This document shows, one piece after another, positions 7,866 through 15,971 of a DNA stretch of 32,273 nt (position 1 is its first letter; each line of letters starts with the position of its first letter). A model generated the notes under the pieces. It had not been told where the DNA came from and ran no database searches. It saw only the letters and a list, made by a program, of their open reading frames with translations. The translations under genes and the position numbers were made by a program. This DNA comes from an uncultured Bacteroidales bacterium (GTDB lineage: Bacteria > Bacteroidota > Bacteroidia > Bacteroidales > UBA932): assembly GCA_947177525.1 (NCBI GenBank), contig CAMWUW010000018.1:1-32273 (forward strand), in the 5' to 3' direction.

Positions 7866-9077
7866 ATGATACCAAAAATACAAATTGAGGATTACAACTA
7901 TGATCTCCCGGACAGCCGGATAGCCAAGTATCCGCTTCCGAAGCGTGATTCCTCCAAATTGCTCCATTATACGGACGGCAATATCAATGAAAGGCAATTT
8001 ACAGATATTCCCTCTCTCCTGCCGGCAGACTCGATTATGGTATTCAATGACACTAAGGTTGTGCCTGCCAGGCTTAATTTTGTGCGCTCCACAGGGGCGC
8101 ATATCGAGATTTTCTGTCTTGAGCCCGTGATGCCTGAAGAGTATGCCTGTGCATTTGCTGCTTCAGAAAAATGCGTATGGAAGTGCATTGTCGGGAATGT
8201 GAAGCGCTGGAAGGGAGACTGCCTTTCCCTGTATAATCCCATGAATGACGCTGAGGTGGAAGAAATGGGACTGGAAGCCAGGCTTGCAGGACGCGAAGGA
8301 GCTACATCCGTAGTGGAATTCACATGGAAAAACGGCGCACCGTTCTCAAAAGTTCTTGAAGTATGCGGTTCTGTTCCCATACCTCCTTATCTGAACCGTG
8401 AAACCGAGGAGATTGACCTTGAGCGATACCAGACCCTTTACGCCAGGTGGCGCGGTTCTGTTGCGGCGCCGACTGCAGGACTGCATTTTACGGATGAGGT
8501 GCTCGGCAGGATAAGAGAGCGCGGAATAGAAACGGAGACCGTGTGCCTGCATGTCGGTGCCGGTACTTTCCTTCCGGTCAAGACCTCGTCTGTTGCAGAC
8601 CATGTAATGCACCGCGAGCCTTTTGTGGTTACGCTAGGGCTTTTGGAAAAGCTGGCTGCAGGTACAGCCAAGGTCATTGCAGTCGGGACGACTTCCGTAA
8701 GAACGCTCGAATCCCTCTATTATGCCGGCGTCAAGTGCATTGAGACCGGTTCTCCGGAGGATGTGGGACAGTGGGATCCTTATATACGTGAATATACCTA
8801 TACTACCGGGGAGGCACTGCAGGCTCTTGCCGGCTGGATGCGTGAATCCTCAAAGAACGAGCTCCAGCTTTCCACGAGAATCATAATAGTGCCGGGCTTC
8901 CGCTTCCGGATTACGGATGTCCTTGTCACGAACTTCCATCAGCCGCAGAGTACGCTTCTGCTGCTGATTTCCGCCTTTGTGGACGGCAACTGGCGCAATA
9001 TATATGATTATGCATTGGGGCATGATTTCCGCTTTCTGAGCTACGGGGACAGTTCTGTCCTTTTCAGGAAAGACTGA
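7866..9077 (+). CDS. queA: QueA-family S-adenosylmethionine:tRNA ribosyltransferase-isomerase, long form
   Basis: The 403-residue protein has the family landmarks FNDTKVVPARL, APTAGLHFT, HVGAGTFLPVK, GTTSVRTLES and the ending NFHQPQSTLLLLISAFVDG. QueA transfers and isomerises the SAM ribosyl group onto preQ1 in tRNA to make epoxyqueuosine. This copy is about 50 residues longer than ordinary QueA (about 345-355). The extra length and divergence lie mostly in the first half, around TGAHIEIFCLEP and WKCIVGNVKRWKGD, where standard QueA has a shorter stretch. I recall that Bacteroidota often carry both a standard and such a long form, so the exact substrate of this one is less certain than the family. 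Confidence 0.85.
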   Translation: MIPKIQIEDYNYDLPDSRIAKYPLPKRDSSKLLHYTDGNINERQFTDIPSLLPADSIMVFNDTKVVPARLNFVRSTGAHIEIFCLEPVMPEEYACAFAASEKCVWKCIVGNVKRWKGDCLSLYNPMNDAEVEEMGLEARLAGREGATSVVEFTWKNGAPFSKVLEVCGSVPIPPYLNRETEEIDLERYQTLYARWRGSVAAPTAGLHFTDEVLGRIRERGIETETVCLHVGAGTFLPVKTSSVADHVMHREPFVVTLGLLEKLAAGTAKVIAVGTTSVRTLESLYYAGVKCIETGSPEDVGQWDPYIREYTYTTGEALQALAGWMRESSKNELQLSTRIIIVPGFRFRITDVLVTNFHQPQSTLLLLISAFVDGNWRNIYDYALGHDFRFLSYGDSSVLFRKD

Positions 9078-9149
9078 AGCGGCGGTTCCGGATTCAAGGT
9101 GGAAGCGCAAGGCCTGATTCTTGAACCTTCGGCCTCATGCGCAGCCGCT
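9078..9149 (+). terminator. Long imperfect hairpin after the queA-like gene
   Basis: Starting immediately after the TGA, outer arms AGCGGC (9078-9083) and GCCGCT (9144-9149) enclose GCGC (9105-9108) with GCGC (9139-9142) and AGGCC (9110-9114) with GGCCT (9131-9135). No U-tract follows, so it may be an RNA-stability or Rho-type element rather than an intrinsic terminator. The next promoter begins directly after it. Confidence 0.35.
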
Positions 9150-9155
9150 ATATAG

Positions 9156-9186
9156 TTTGATATTTTGCAATGTTTTTATAAATTTG
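9156..9186 (+). promoter_or_regulatory. Strong Bacteroidota-type promoter of the acyltransferase gene
   Basis: TTTG at 9156-9159 is followed after 19 bp by TAAATTTG at 9179-9186. This is an exact match to both promoter elements at standard spacing. The predicted transcript start is about 9192, some 20 nt before the ATG at 9212. Confidence 0.7.
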
Positions 9187-9211
9187 CAACTTGTACTAAT
9201 ATTTAGAAACC

Positions 9212-10384
9212 ATGTTAGATTTATCTGAATTTGAGAGCATAAGCCCTTATACCGATGAGGAGGCATCAGAAGCACTGAGTGCTCTTGCCGACCATCCTCT
9301 TCTTTCCGAGGCGTGCAGGCACTTTTTTCCTGACCAGTCTCCTGATTTTCTGAGAAACCTTCTGAAAAGCATAAAGACTATAGATGATTTCCAGATTCTT
9401 GTCATGTCGAAGTTTGTGGAGTGGGCGCTTGAGCATACCGCACACAATTTTTCGTATGACGGAGTTTCGAATATCGACAAGGACAAAAAATTCCTTGCCC
9501 TGTCCAATCACCGTGACATCATACTCGATCCGGCAATCACCCAGCTTGTCCTCTACAGGAACGGGATTCCTATGACGGAAATCGCTGTCGGAGACAATCT
9601 GATAACCAGCAAGACCATTGAAAGGCTTATCAGGTCGAACAGAATGATAAAGGTGATGCGCGGAATTTCCGCACGTGAGCTTTATCTGTCTTCACAGCTG
9701 CTTTCCCGTTACATAAGGCTGAACATAACCGGCCAAAGAAGCTCAATCTGGCTTGCCCAGAGACAGGGGCGCACCAAGAACGGCTATGACATTACCGAAC
9801 AGGGGCTGCTTAAAATGCTTGACATGAGCGGTCAGGCTGACTTCCTGCAGAATTTCATGGAACTCAACATTATTCCTATGAGCATATCATACGAATATGA
9901 GCCGTGTGACATACTTAAGGCAAGGGAACTTGTCATATCCAAGAAGCACAAGTATGTCAAGGCTGAAGGGGAGGACCTGAACAGCATCATGGTCGGAATC
10001 ATGCAGCAGAAAGGGAACATACACCTGAATATCGGAAAGCCGCTTACTGAGGATGAGATTGCCGAGGCTGCAAAATGCGACAAGAACGACCGTTACCAGC
10101 TTATCAGGCATGCCGTTGACCTTAGGGTAATAGAAGGCTACAGGCTATGGAAGAATAATTATGTTGCCTTTGACCTTGTCAACAACTCCTTCAAGTATGC
10201 CCATCTGTATGAGCCAGCTGATGTGGAGAAATTTGTGGACTATATGGAGCATCAGCTTGAGACTGTCGAGCCGGAAGTAAACAAGGAGGACCTCAGGCGC
10301 ATATTCATGGACATCTACGCCAATCCTGTGGTAACGAAGGAACTTCTTGAAAAGGAAAAGGCTACCGGAGCCATACTTCTCTGA
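9212..10384 (+). CDS. Glycerolipid acyltransferase (PlsB/PlsC-like, 1-acyl-glycerol-3-phosphate acyltransferase family)
   Basis: The 390-residue protein shows acyltransferase block I, the catalytic HX4D, as LSNHRDIILDPA (about residues 97-108). It also has a block III-like WLAQRQGRTKNGYD and a block IV-like IIPMSISYEYEPCD. Such enzymes move acyl chains onto glycerol phosphate backbones or related acceptors at the inner membrane. It has no strong transmembrane helix, so peripheral association is likely. The N-terminal 80 residues and C-terminal 130 residues extend beyond the core domain, as in the longer Bacteroidota members. Acceptor and acyl donor cannot be assigned. It has its own promoter (9156-9186) and a strong terminator (10406-10453). 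Confidence 0.8.
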   Translation: MLDLSEFESISPYTDEEASEALSALADHPLLSEACRHFFPDQSPDFLRNLLKSIKTIDDFQILVMSKFVEWALEHTAHNFSYDGVSNIDKDKKFLALSNHRDIILDPAITQLVLYRNGIPMTEIAVGDNLITSKTIERLIRSNRMIKVMRGISARELYLSSQLLSRYIRLNITGQRSSIWLAQRQGRTKNGYDITEQGLLKMLDMSGQADFLQNFMELNIIPMSISYEYEPCDILKARELVISKKHKYVKAEGEDLNSIMVGIMQQKGNIHLNIGKPLTEDEIAEAAKCDKNDRYQLIRHAVDLRVIEGYRLWKNNYVAFDLVNNSFKYAHLYEPADVEKFVDYMEHQLETVEPEVNKEDLRRIFMDIYANPVVTKELLEKEKATGAILL

Positions 10385-10405
10385 TTTGCATGAAGCAGAA
10401 AATAC

Positions 10406-10453
10406 TTAAATAAAAATCGCAGTCCTGTTACCGGGGCTGCGATTTTTATTTAA
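10406..10453. terminator. Bidirectional intrinsic terminator
   Basis: A perfect 17-bp stem pairs TTAAATAAAAATCGCAG (10406-10422) with its reverse complement at 10437-10453 around a 14-nt loop. The A-rich 5' and T-rich 3' arms supply a U-tract in both directions. It lies 22 bp after the acyltransferase stop and 29 bp after the minus-strand MscS stop, so it closes both convergent transcripts. Confidence 0.9.
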
Positions 10454-10481
10454 TAGGATGGCATTCCGCAAACGTATCTGC

Positions 10482-11405
10482 CTATTTGTTTTTTATTGTG
10501 ACGTCAAGCTGCGGGAACGGGAACTGGATTCCTTTTTCAGGAAGTTCATTGTAGACTTTTTCATTTATGCCGAAGTTCACGTCCCAGTAATCGGAAGCCT
10601 TTACCCATGCCCTCATTATGAACTGTACGCTGCTGTCCTGCAGGGCGCTCAAAGCTACGAAAGGGTCTGCAGGCGCTCCTGTTGCCGTTGTGAGAACTCT
10701 CGGGTCTTCTTTGAGCAATGAATGCAGAATTTCCTTGGTCTGCTCTGCTGACGAACCGTATTCTACATTTACAGTCCAGTCTACGCGCCTGAGCTGGTTC
10801 TGGGAATAGTTGTTTATTGTTCCGTTCGACAAGGCGCCGTTGGGTATGATTATATTCCTGTTGTCTGTTGTCGTCAGCTTCGTGCTTACAATATTGACTT
10901 CTGTCACAGTGCCCGAGTAGCCCTGTGCCTCAATGAAGTCCCCGGCCTTGAAAGGCCTGAATACAAGAATCATGATTCCTCCGGCAAAATTCTGCACTGT
11001 GCCGTTTAGGGCAAGTCCTATTGCCATTCCACCACCTGCAAGCAATGCTGCAAGTGACGTGGTGTCAATTCCTAAGGTTCCGACTGTTATGAGCACAAGA
11101 ATTATAGTCAGTGCGATGCTTGCTATGCTCTGGACAAAGGAGGCGATTGCAGCATCTGTATGCCTTTTCTCAAAAATGGCACTGAGCAGGCCCTTCAGCT
11201 TTTTTATCAGCCAGGTTCCTATGAAATATATGACCAGGGCAGCCAGGACCTTCAGGCCGAAGGCAACCGCTTTGTCAATGAGGTCACCGAAAAGTTCATT
11301 GGCCGGAGTCGTGGCAATTTTCTCGGCAACTGAAATCAGTTCCTCCTGCACTATTGTCAGCGAGTCCTTAGGTGCAGCGATTGCTGCCGGAATGAAAATT
11401 TTCAT
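10482..11405 (-). CDS. mscS: MscS-type small-conductance mechanosensitive channel
   Basis: The 307-residue protein has three N-terminal membrane helices (about residues 48-66, 86-108 and 113-145). The pore-lining TM3 is rich in Gly and Ala (LLAGGGMAIGLALNGTVQNFAGGIMILVFRPF region), followed by the MscS beta domain (GDFIEAQGYSGTVTEV) and the IIIPNGALSN motif. The channels open under membrane tension to release solutes, and some pass small anions or amino acids. The size is that of E. coli MscS. It is the last gene of the Hdr-cysteate synthase block, starting 14 bp after the preceding stop, and it is followed by the bidirectional terminator. A role in sulfonate or anion release is only a contextual guess. 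Confidence 0.93.
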   Translation of the reverse strand: MKIFIPAAIAAPKDSLTIVQEELISVAEKIATTPANELFGDLIDKAVAFGLKVLAALVIYFIGTWLIKKLKGLLSAIFEKRHTDAAIASFVQSIASIALTIILVLITVGTLGIDTTSLAALLAGGGMAIGLALNGTVQNFAGGIMILVFRPFKAGDFIEAQGYSGTVTEVNIVSTKLTTTDNRNIIIPNGALSNGTINNYSQNQLRRVDWTVNVEYGSSAEQTKEILHSLLKEDPRVLTTATGAPADPFVALSALQDSSVQFIMRAWVKASDYWDVNFGINEKVYNELPEKGIQFPFPQLDVTIKNK

Positions 11406-11419
11406 GATAGGATGCTTTA

Positions 11420-12706
11420 TTATAAAAGTTTCTCCACTTCTGAAATGATTGTTTCTGCAGGAAGATCAGGATCAAGCACGAGATGCGGCTTGGCGTAGAC
11501 CACATCGGATTCCGATTTGGCCAGTTCTTCTCCTCCTCCGGTAATGTTGAGCATAATCATCTCGTCCTTGCCAACAGTTCCGTTCTCTGCAGCCAGGGCA
11601 AGGGAAGCCACTGCAACTGCTGCCGCATTGTGGATGTCAATTCCTTCCAGAGCCTTGAATTCATCTTTCCAGAACGCAAGGGCAGAGTTGTCAATTTTGA
11701 ATATTTCGCCTCCTGCATCCTCCATTGCATCAAATAGTCCGCCGGCGAGAGAGTATGGCGGTTTCCTGTTTGAAAGCACCTTTGCATCAATTTCTGCTGC
11801 AGCTGTACGCGCTTCTTCTGCTGTCATCGGAACAAGTTCCCTGCTCCTCTGTTTCCATGAGTCATACATGATTGTGAAAGGCGCATTCTGTGACGGATAC
11901 AGCTTCATCTTATGCGAACCGTAGCGTCCGTCACGTATCAGCCTGAGATTGTTTTCCCATACCGCTATTGTGCCTGTGCCGCTTCCGATTGCCTGGAAAT
12001 ATGCGTCAGGAATTCTGCCGGTCTTCTCTACGGCAGAAAGCAGCGTCGTGCCCATTCCGTCTCTTCTTGCAATGTTTTTGGCTCCGCCCTCAGCCATGAA
12101 CTTAGGTGACTGGCATACTTTGTCAGCAAGTGCTATTGCATCAAAATAATCAGACCCTTTCGGAGATGCAATTATCTTTACGCAGTCATTAAGAGGCTGC
12201 TTGAACCAGAGTGCAGAGATGTTGTCCTCCGGAATGGAGACAAGCAGAGGTATATTGTTGTCAGAGCACACTTTGGCAAATGCGCGGGCTGTATTTCCGG
12301 CAGAAGCCACGACAAGAATCTTTCCGTTGTTTTCCGGAAGTCTGGCACAGACGGAATATGCCTCCGTTTCCTTGAAGGAGCATGTTTCCATTTTTGCCCC
12401 GATGGCCGGCCAGTATCCGGAGAATGTTATATAAAGGTTTTTCAGTCCGAGTCGTTCTGCAAGAGCGGTGCTCTTGTATGTGACGGGTGCACATGAGCCG
12501 GAGAGTGTACGTTTGACCGGCAGCCAGTCCGCATAACGGTAGAATCCGTCCAGGTCTGTGCGTGGTGAGAACTTTTCCGTACTATATTCGGCCCTTATAA
12601 GGCTTGGTGACGAGCATTCCGGATCAGAAAGAGTCCAGCCGCCGTCTTCGAAGATGCGGCCGGTTGCGCAGCATCTGAGATTGTACTTGGTTGGTTTGAA
12701 TGTCAT
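11420..12706 (-). CDS. Threonine-synthase-family PLP enzyme, probable cysteate synthase
   Basis: The 428-residue protein has fold type II PLP architecture. The candidate Schiff-base lysine is K112 in ETCSFKETEAY, followed by the SAGNTARAF loop (135-143), the phosphate-binding GSGTGTIA (241-248) and a late NITGGGEE segment. It lacks the N-terminal beginning typical of Bacteroidota ThrC. It also shows SFKETEA rather than the ThrC-type SFKDRG, matching what I recall of cysteate synthase (TIGR03844-like), which makes L-cysteate from O-phosphoserine and sulfite. In sulfonolipid-forming bacteria cysteate is the headgroup precursor. It lies 13 bp after the Hdr membrane fusion gene and 14 bp before mscS. 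Threonine synthase or another O-phospho-amino-acid lyase remains possible. The family is near certain and the substrate less so. Confidence 0.7.
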   Translation of the reverse strand: MTFKPTKYNLRCCATGRIFEDGGWTLSDPECSSPSLIRAEYSTEKFSPRTDLDGFYRYADWLPVKRTLSGSCAPVTYKSTALAERLGLKNLYITFSGYWPAIGAKMETCSFKETEAYSVCARLPENNGKILVVASAGNTARAFAKVCSDNNIPLLVSIPEDNISALWFKQPLNDCVKIIASPKGSDYFDAIALADKVCQSPKFMAEGGAKNIARRDGMGTTLLSAVEKTGRIPDAYFQAIGSGTGTIAVWENNLRLIRDGRYGSHKMKLYPSQNAPFTIMYDSWKQRSRELVPMTAEEARTAAAEIDAKVLSNRKPPYSLAGGLFDAMEDAGGEIFKIDNSALAFWKDEFKALEGIDIHNAAAVAVASLALAAENGTVGKDEMIMLNITGGGEELAKSESDVVYAKPHLVLDPDLPAETIISEVEKLL

Positions 12707-12719
12707 GGTCTAAGGTTTT

Positions 12720-14579
12720 TTATCGTTTGTCTGCAGAAGTGGCCTTGTCAACGATTTCTGCAATATCATTTACAGGTCGGTCGGCATATCTGCTGAAAGT
12801 GCTGCGGCAAAGAGGGCATGCAGTGACAATTATGTCAGGAGAATCTGCCGTGAGGCTGGCCAATGCATTTTCAGTAAGAGGCCTGCGCTTGTCGAATCCG
12901 AGGGAAATGCTGCCTATGCTTCCTCCGCAGCATATACTTTCTTTTCCGTTTTTGGAGGCTTCCACAAGCACTCCTGCACGGGACACTACGTTTCTCGGAC
13001 TTTGGTATACTCCGCATCCACGGCCAAGTTCACAAGGGTCATGGTAGACAAGGCGGCTGTCACTTCTGTCAATGTCCAGCCTTCCCTCATTTATCATCCT
13101 TTCTATATATTGGGTGTGATGCAGAATCTCTATGCCTTCAAGTTTATAATTCTCCTTGAAAATCCTGTAGCAGATAGGGCAGCTCAGGAGCAGGATTCCG
13201 GCTCCTGATTCTTTTATTATCCGTGTGTTTTTTTCAATCATCTGCCTTGCCGGTCCAATCCTTCCTGCCATCATCATGGGTCTTCCGCAGCATATTCCTC
13301 CGTCCCTGTCCATGACATCATACTCGGCCCCGGCTTTTTCAAGAAGTGACACCATTGATTTCATGATTACAGGAGTAAGAGCTGTCATACAACCGGCAAA
13401 ATATAGAACTTTCTTATTATCAGATGATGAAACATTATTGTTCTTTTGTATAACTTTTTTGTTATACTGAAAATTCACCGCATCAGTACCTATATTGGAG
13501 TAGTCCGGTGTCAGATTATACTTCTTCGCGGCTCTTTGGGCAATTCTGATTTTGTCTCCTTCGACACCGACAGGACAGACGGCCGTGCACTTTCCGCAGA
13601 GAAGGCATTTTTCGCTGATTTCATCTATGCGGGCTTTGTTGTTCCGCTTCAGCTGCCGGTTCAGGTATACTGTTGAATCTTTGGTGTTGGCCTTTACCGC
13701 CCCCATCGGACAGGCGTCAATGCATACTCCGCATGAAGGGCATGAGTAGACTTGTATACTTGCCATTCCCCTCCGGGCACTGCTTATGCTGATGCCGGCA
13801 TTTCTTAGGGGAATAAGCAGGATTTCAGCAGGAATATGCATATAGCGGCTGAACGGAAGCACGCACATGAAAATTCCCAGGGCTATTGAATAGGCCCACC
13901 ATGTGGGAAGCATGTTCATATAGTCGCTCAGGAACGAGTGCAGTACCATGTTCAGGGACTTTGTCAGGAAGGAGCCGCCGCTGATGTCGGCAGTGAAGCC
14001 CTCGGCAAGCAGCCTGAGGGGGAAGATGCTCCAAAGGGAGTACAGGCCTATCAGGTCAGGCAGGCTCGGCTGTGTGGTGCGTCTCATTCCGAAGAGCCTT
14101 GAATGCGCCCTTTTTATAATGGCAAGTACAATTCCGCTCAGGACTATCAGCAGGAAGAAGTCCATTAGAAAGAAGAAGAACGAGCCTTTCATTGTGGTGT
14201 CTGTCACTGCGACAAAGTATCTGAAGAATATCGGATACCAGATCTGGTGCACGCGCTCCGGAGTGTAGAGGAAAACTTCAATGTGGCCGATGACTATAAG
14301 CATGAACCACCCGAAGGCAATGCTGGAGTGCATGTATCCCAGCAGTTTGTTTCTTTTCCACAGCTTTACATGGAAAAGGCAGTCGCAGAACCAGTCACGT
14401 ATGTTTTTGCTCATTGTCTTCGGATTCACGAGGGACAGGAAAAAGCGTTTTCTGTCTTTTCCCGGGAGCTGCAATATTATTCTGGCGGCACCGATGATGC
14501 ACCATGTCAGGCAGAACAGCATTCCGATTACAAACGGAAGCACGAAGTTGTTGTAGCCGGAAAGATATATTTCTCTCAT
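12720..14579 (-). CDS. Membrane HdrE-HdrD-like (DsrM-DsrK-like) fusion: cytochrome b domain, two 4Fe-4S sites and two CCG domains
   Basis: This 619-residue protein joins two usual subunits. Residues 1-250 carry about five to six membrane helices of the NarI/HdrE/DsrM type, with candidate haem-b histidines H84, H99, H214 and H248. Residues 280-290 (CPSCGVCIDACP) and 325-335 (CLLCGKCTAVCP) are two ferredoxin 4Fe-4S motifs. Residues 390-600 hold two complete CCG cluster motifs: C397, C430-C431, C467-x2-C470; and C516, C550-C551, C588-x2-C591. Relatives exchange electrons between the quinone pool and a disulfide or sulfur substrate. The ATG overlaps the preceding gene's stop as ATGA. The CCG motifs suggest non-cubane 4Fe-4S clusters that cleave a disulfide-like bond. 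Confidence 0.85.
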   Translation of the reverse strand: MREIYLSGYNNFVLPFVIGMLFCLTWCIIGAARIILQLPGKDRKRFFLSLVNPKTMSKNIRDWFCDCLFHVKLWKRNKLLGYMHSSIAFGWFMLIVIGHIEVFLYTPERVHQIWYPIFFRYFVAVTDTTMKGSFFFFLMDFFLLIVLSGIVLAIIKRAHSRLFGMRRTTQPSLPDLIGLYSLWSIFPLRLLAEGFTADISGGSFLTKSLNMVLHSFLSDYMNMLPTWWAYSIALGIFMCVLPFSRYMHIPAEILLIPLRNAGISISSARRGMASIQVYSCPSCGVCIDACPMGAVKANTKDSTVYLNRQLKRNNKARIDEISEKCLLCGKCTAVCPVGVEGDKIRIAQRAAKKYNLTPDYSNIGTDAVNFQYNKKVIQKNNNVSSSDNKKVLYFAGCMTALTPVIMKSMVSLLEKAGAEYDVMDRDGGICCGRPMMMAGRIGPARQMIEKNTRIIKESGAGILLLSCPICYRIFKENYKLEGIEILHHTQYIERMINEGRLDIDRSDSRLVYHDPCELGRGCGVYQSPRNVVSRAGVLVEASKNGKESICCGGSIGSISLGFDKRRPLTENALASLTADSPDIIVTACPLCRSTFSRYADRPVNDIAEIVDKATSADKR

Positions 14580-14920
14580 TTCGTATCCTCCTTACCATAA
14601 ATTCTGCTGATGGAAAGAACCAGGCGCCTTGTATTGATGCCCCGTGGACATACCATGGTGCATTTTCCGCACAGCATGCAGTTGGACATCATCCTGAAGG
14701 CTTCCTTTTCTTTGCCCCTCTGGAGGCACAGCAGTACTTTTCTTATGCTCATCCCTGAAAAAGCTGCCGCCGGACAGGTCGCGCTGCATGACCCGCAGGC
14801 CATGCAGCGTACCGCGTCGGGCTCGACGCGGCAGAGCTCTTCAAAAAGAGCTCTGTCGACCTTGTCCATATTTATGGCCGAGCTTGGGGAAATACTGAAA
14901 CCGAAAATGTTTTCCATCAT
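14576..14920 (-). CDS. HdrC-like 8Fe ferredoxin subunit
   Basis: The 114-residue protein has two 4Fe-4S motifs: C39-x2-C42-x2-C45-x3-C49-P and C81-x2-C84-x2-C87-x3-C91-P. This is the HdrC pattern, an electron wire between a flavoprotein and a CCG subunit. I choose the ATG at 14920, which overlaps the HdrA-like stop as ATGA. A longer frame from 15004 would add 28 residues that overlap the end of hdrA and resemble nothing. Its own stop overlaps the start of the membrane fusion gene by ATGA, so three proteins are translationally linked. Confidence 0.85.
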   Translation of the reverse strand: MMENIFGFSISPSSAINMDKVDRALFEELCRVEPDAVRCMACGSCSATCPAAAFSGMSIRKVLLCLQRGKEKEAFRMMSNCMLCGKCTMVCPRGINTRRLVLSISRIYGKEDTK

Positions 14921-15933
14921 TTCCTGCTTATGTGTGAATGTATCTCCAGGACGGCTGACCTTGCCTCTGCCAGAGTCTCCGGCACAGTCTTCGGACCTGT
15001 GCATGCACCTGCATAGAATATTCCGTTTTTCGGTGACGATGTAATGTGCATCACATTGTCGGAACTTTTCAGGAATCCGTCAGAATCAACAGGCAAGGAT
15101 AGCATTCCCGCCGTTTTTGTGCTGTCCTGGCTGCATACCATTCCGGACATTAGGACAAGCAGGTCAAGAGTAATCTTTATCGGCTTTCCGGCCAGAGTGT
15201 CCTCTGCCTTCACTATTACCTTGCCTTCAATGTTTTCGCTTACCTCAGAAACCCTTCCGCGAATAAAATGGATGCCATAGTCGCGCTGTGCCTTAGTATA
15301 GAAATCCTCGAATTTCTTTCCGAACAGGCGCAGGTCCATGTAAAAGCACCATATCTCGGCATCGGGAAACTTTTCCTTAAGCTCGATTGCCTGCTTTATG
15401 GCAGTTATGCAACATACCTTGGAGCATTGTGAATTCCGGGCCTTTTCGTCACGGGAGCCTACGCAGTGCACGAACCCGATGTGCCCGATTTCCTTTCCGC
15501 TTATCCTGTGGTCTTCACCTGTATTGAACCATTGCTCCAAATCACCGTTTGTGATGACTTGGTCATAGACCCCGTATCCGTATTCCTCCTTCTTTTCCGC
15601 TTCAAAAAGACTGAAGCCTGTAGTGAAGAGTATATAGCTTGTATTTATAGAGATTCCATTTGACAGCTTTATATTGTAGCTGTCCCTGAGACGGTTTATG
15701 AATGATATTTCCGTGTTCAGGAAAATATTTGCCCCTTTTGTGCGCTCAGTAAGTTCGGAAACAATGTCCGCAGCCGGAGTCATGTCCGGAAACAGCCTGT
15801 TCCATCTGGCGACGTGCCCTCCGAGCCTTCCGCTTTTCTCTACAATAATCGGGGAGTAGCCGAGATCAAGAAGTTTGGACGCCGCCTCAAGTCCGGCTAT
15901 CCCTCCTCCTATTATTACAACAATCTCTTTCAT
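14917..15933 (-). CDS. HdrA/QmoA-like FAD-iron-sulfur flavoprotein (short form)
   Basis: The 338-residue protein starts with an FAD-binding Rossmann motif (GGGIAGLEAA, residues 9-18) and GRLGGH. It carries the family cysteine set HCVGSRD (C157) and CSKVCC (C170, C174, C175), and ends with a second FAD-contact region (FYAGACTGPKTVPETLAEA). Methanogen HdrA is about 650 residues with extra ferredoxin parts; this is the compact core, as in QmoA and sulfur-oxidiser HdrA. It should be the bifurcating or branching flavin site of the complex. There are 38 bp between it and the HdrB-like gene. Confidence 0.88.
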   Translation of the reverse strand: MKEIVVIIGGGIAGLEAASKLLDLGYSPIIVEKSGRLGGHVARWNRLFPDMTPAADIVSELTERTKGANIFLNTEISFINRLRDSYNIKLSNGISINTSYILFTTGFSLFEAEKKEEYGYGVYDQVITNGDLEQWFNTGEDHRISGKEIGHIGFVHCVGSRDEKARNSQCSKVCCITAIKQAIELKEKFPDAEIWCFYMDLRLFGKKFEDFYTKAQRDYGIHFIRGRVSEVSENIEGKVIVKAEDTLAGKPIKITLDLLVLMSGMVCSQDSTKTAGMLSLPVDSDGFLKSSDNVMHITSSPKNGIFYAGACTGPKTVPETLAEARSAVLEIHSHISRK

Positions 15934-15971
15934 CTGATTATGGGTTTAGTACACGTTTGTTTATGGGTCCC

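Noticed and set aside
11420..12706. Annotation as ordinary threonine synthase
   Set aside because: Motifs and context fit cysteate synthase better, but the family is the same, so it is kept as the main alternative and not excluded.
14921..15004. Longer N terminus for the second HdrC-like protein
   Set aside because: The added 28 residues overlap the end of hdrA and match nothing, while the ATG at 14920 gives a standard ATGA overlap.
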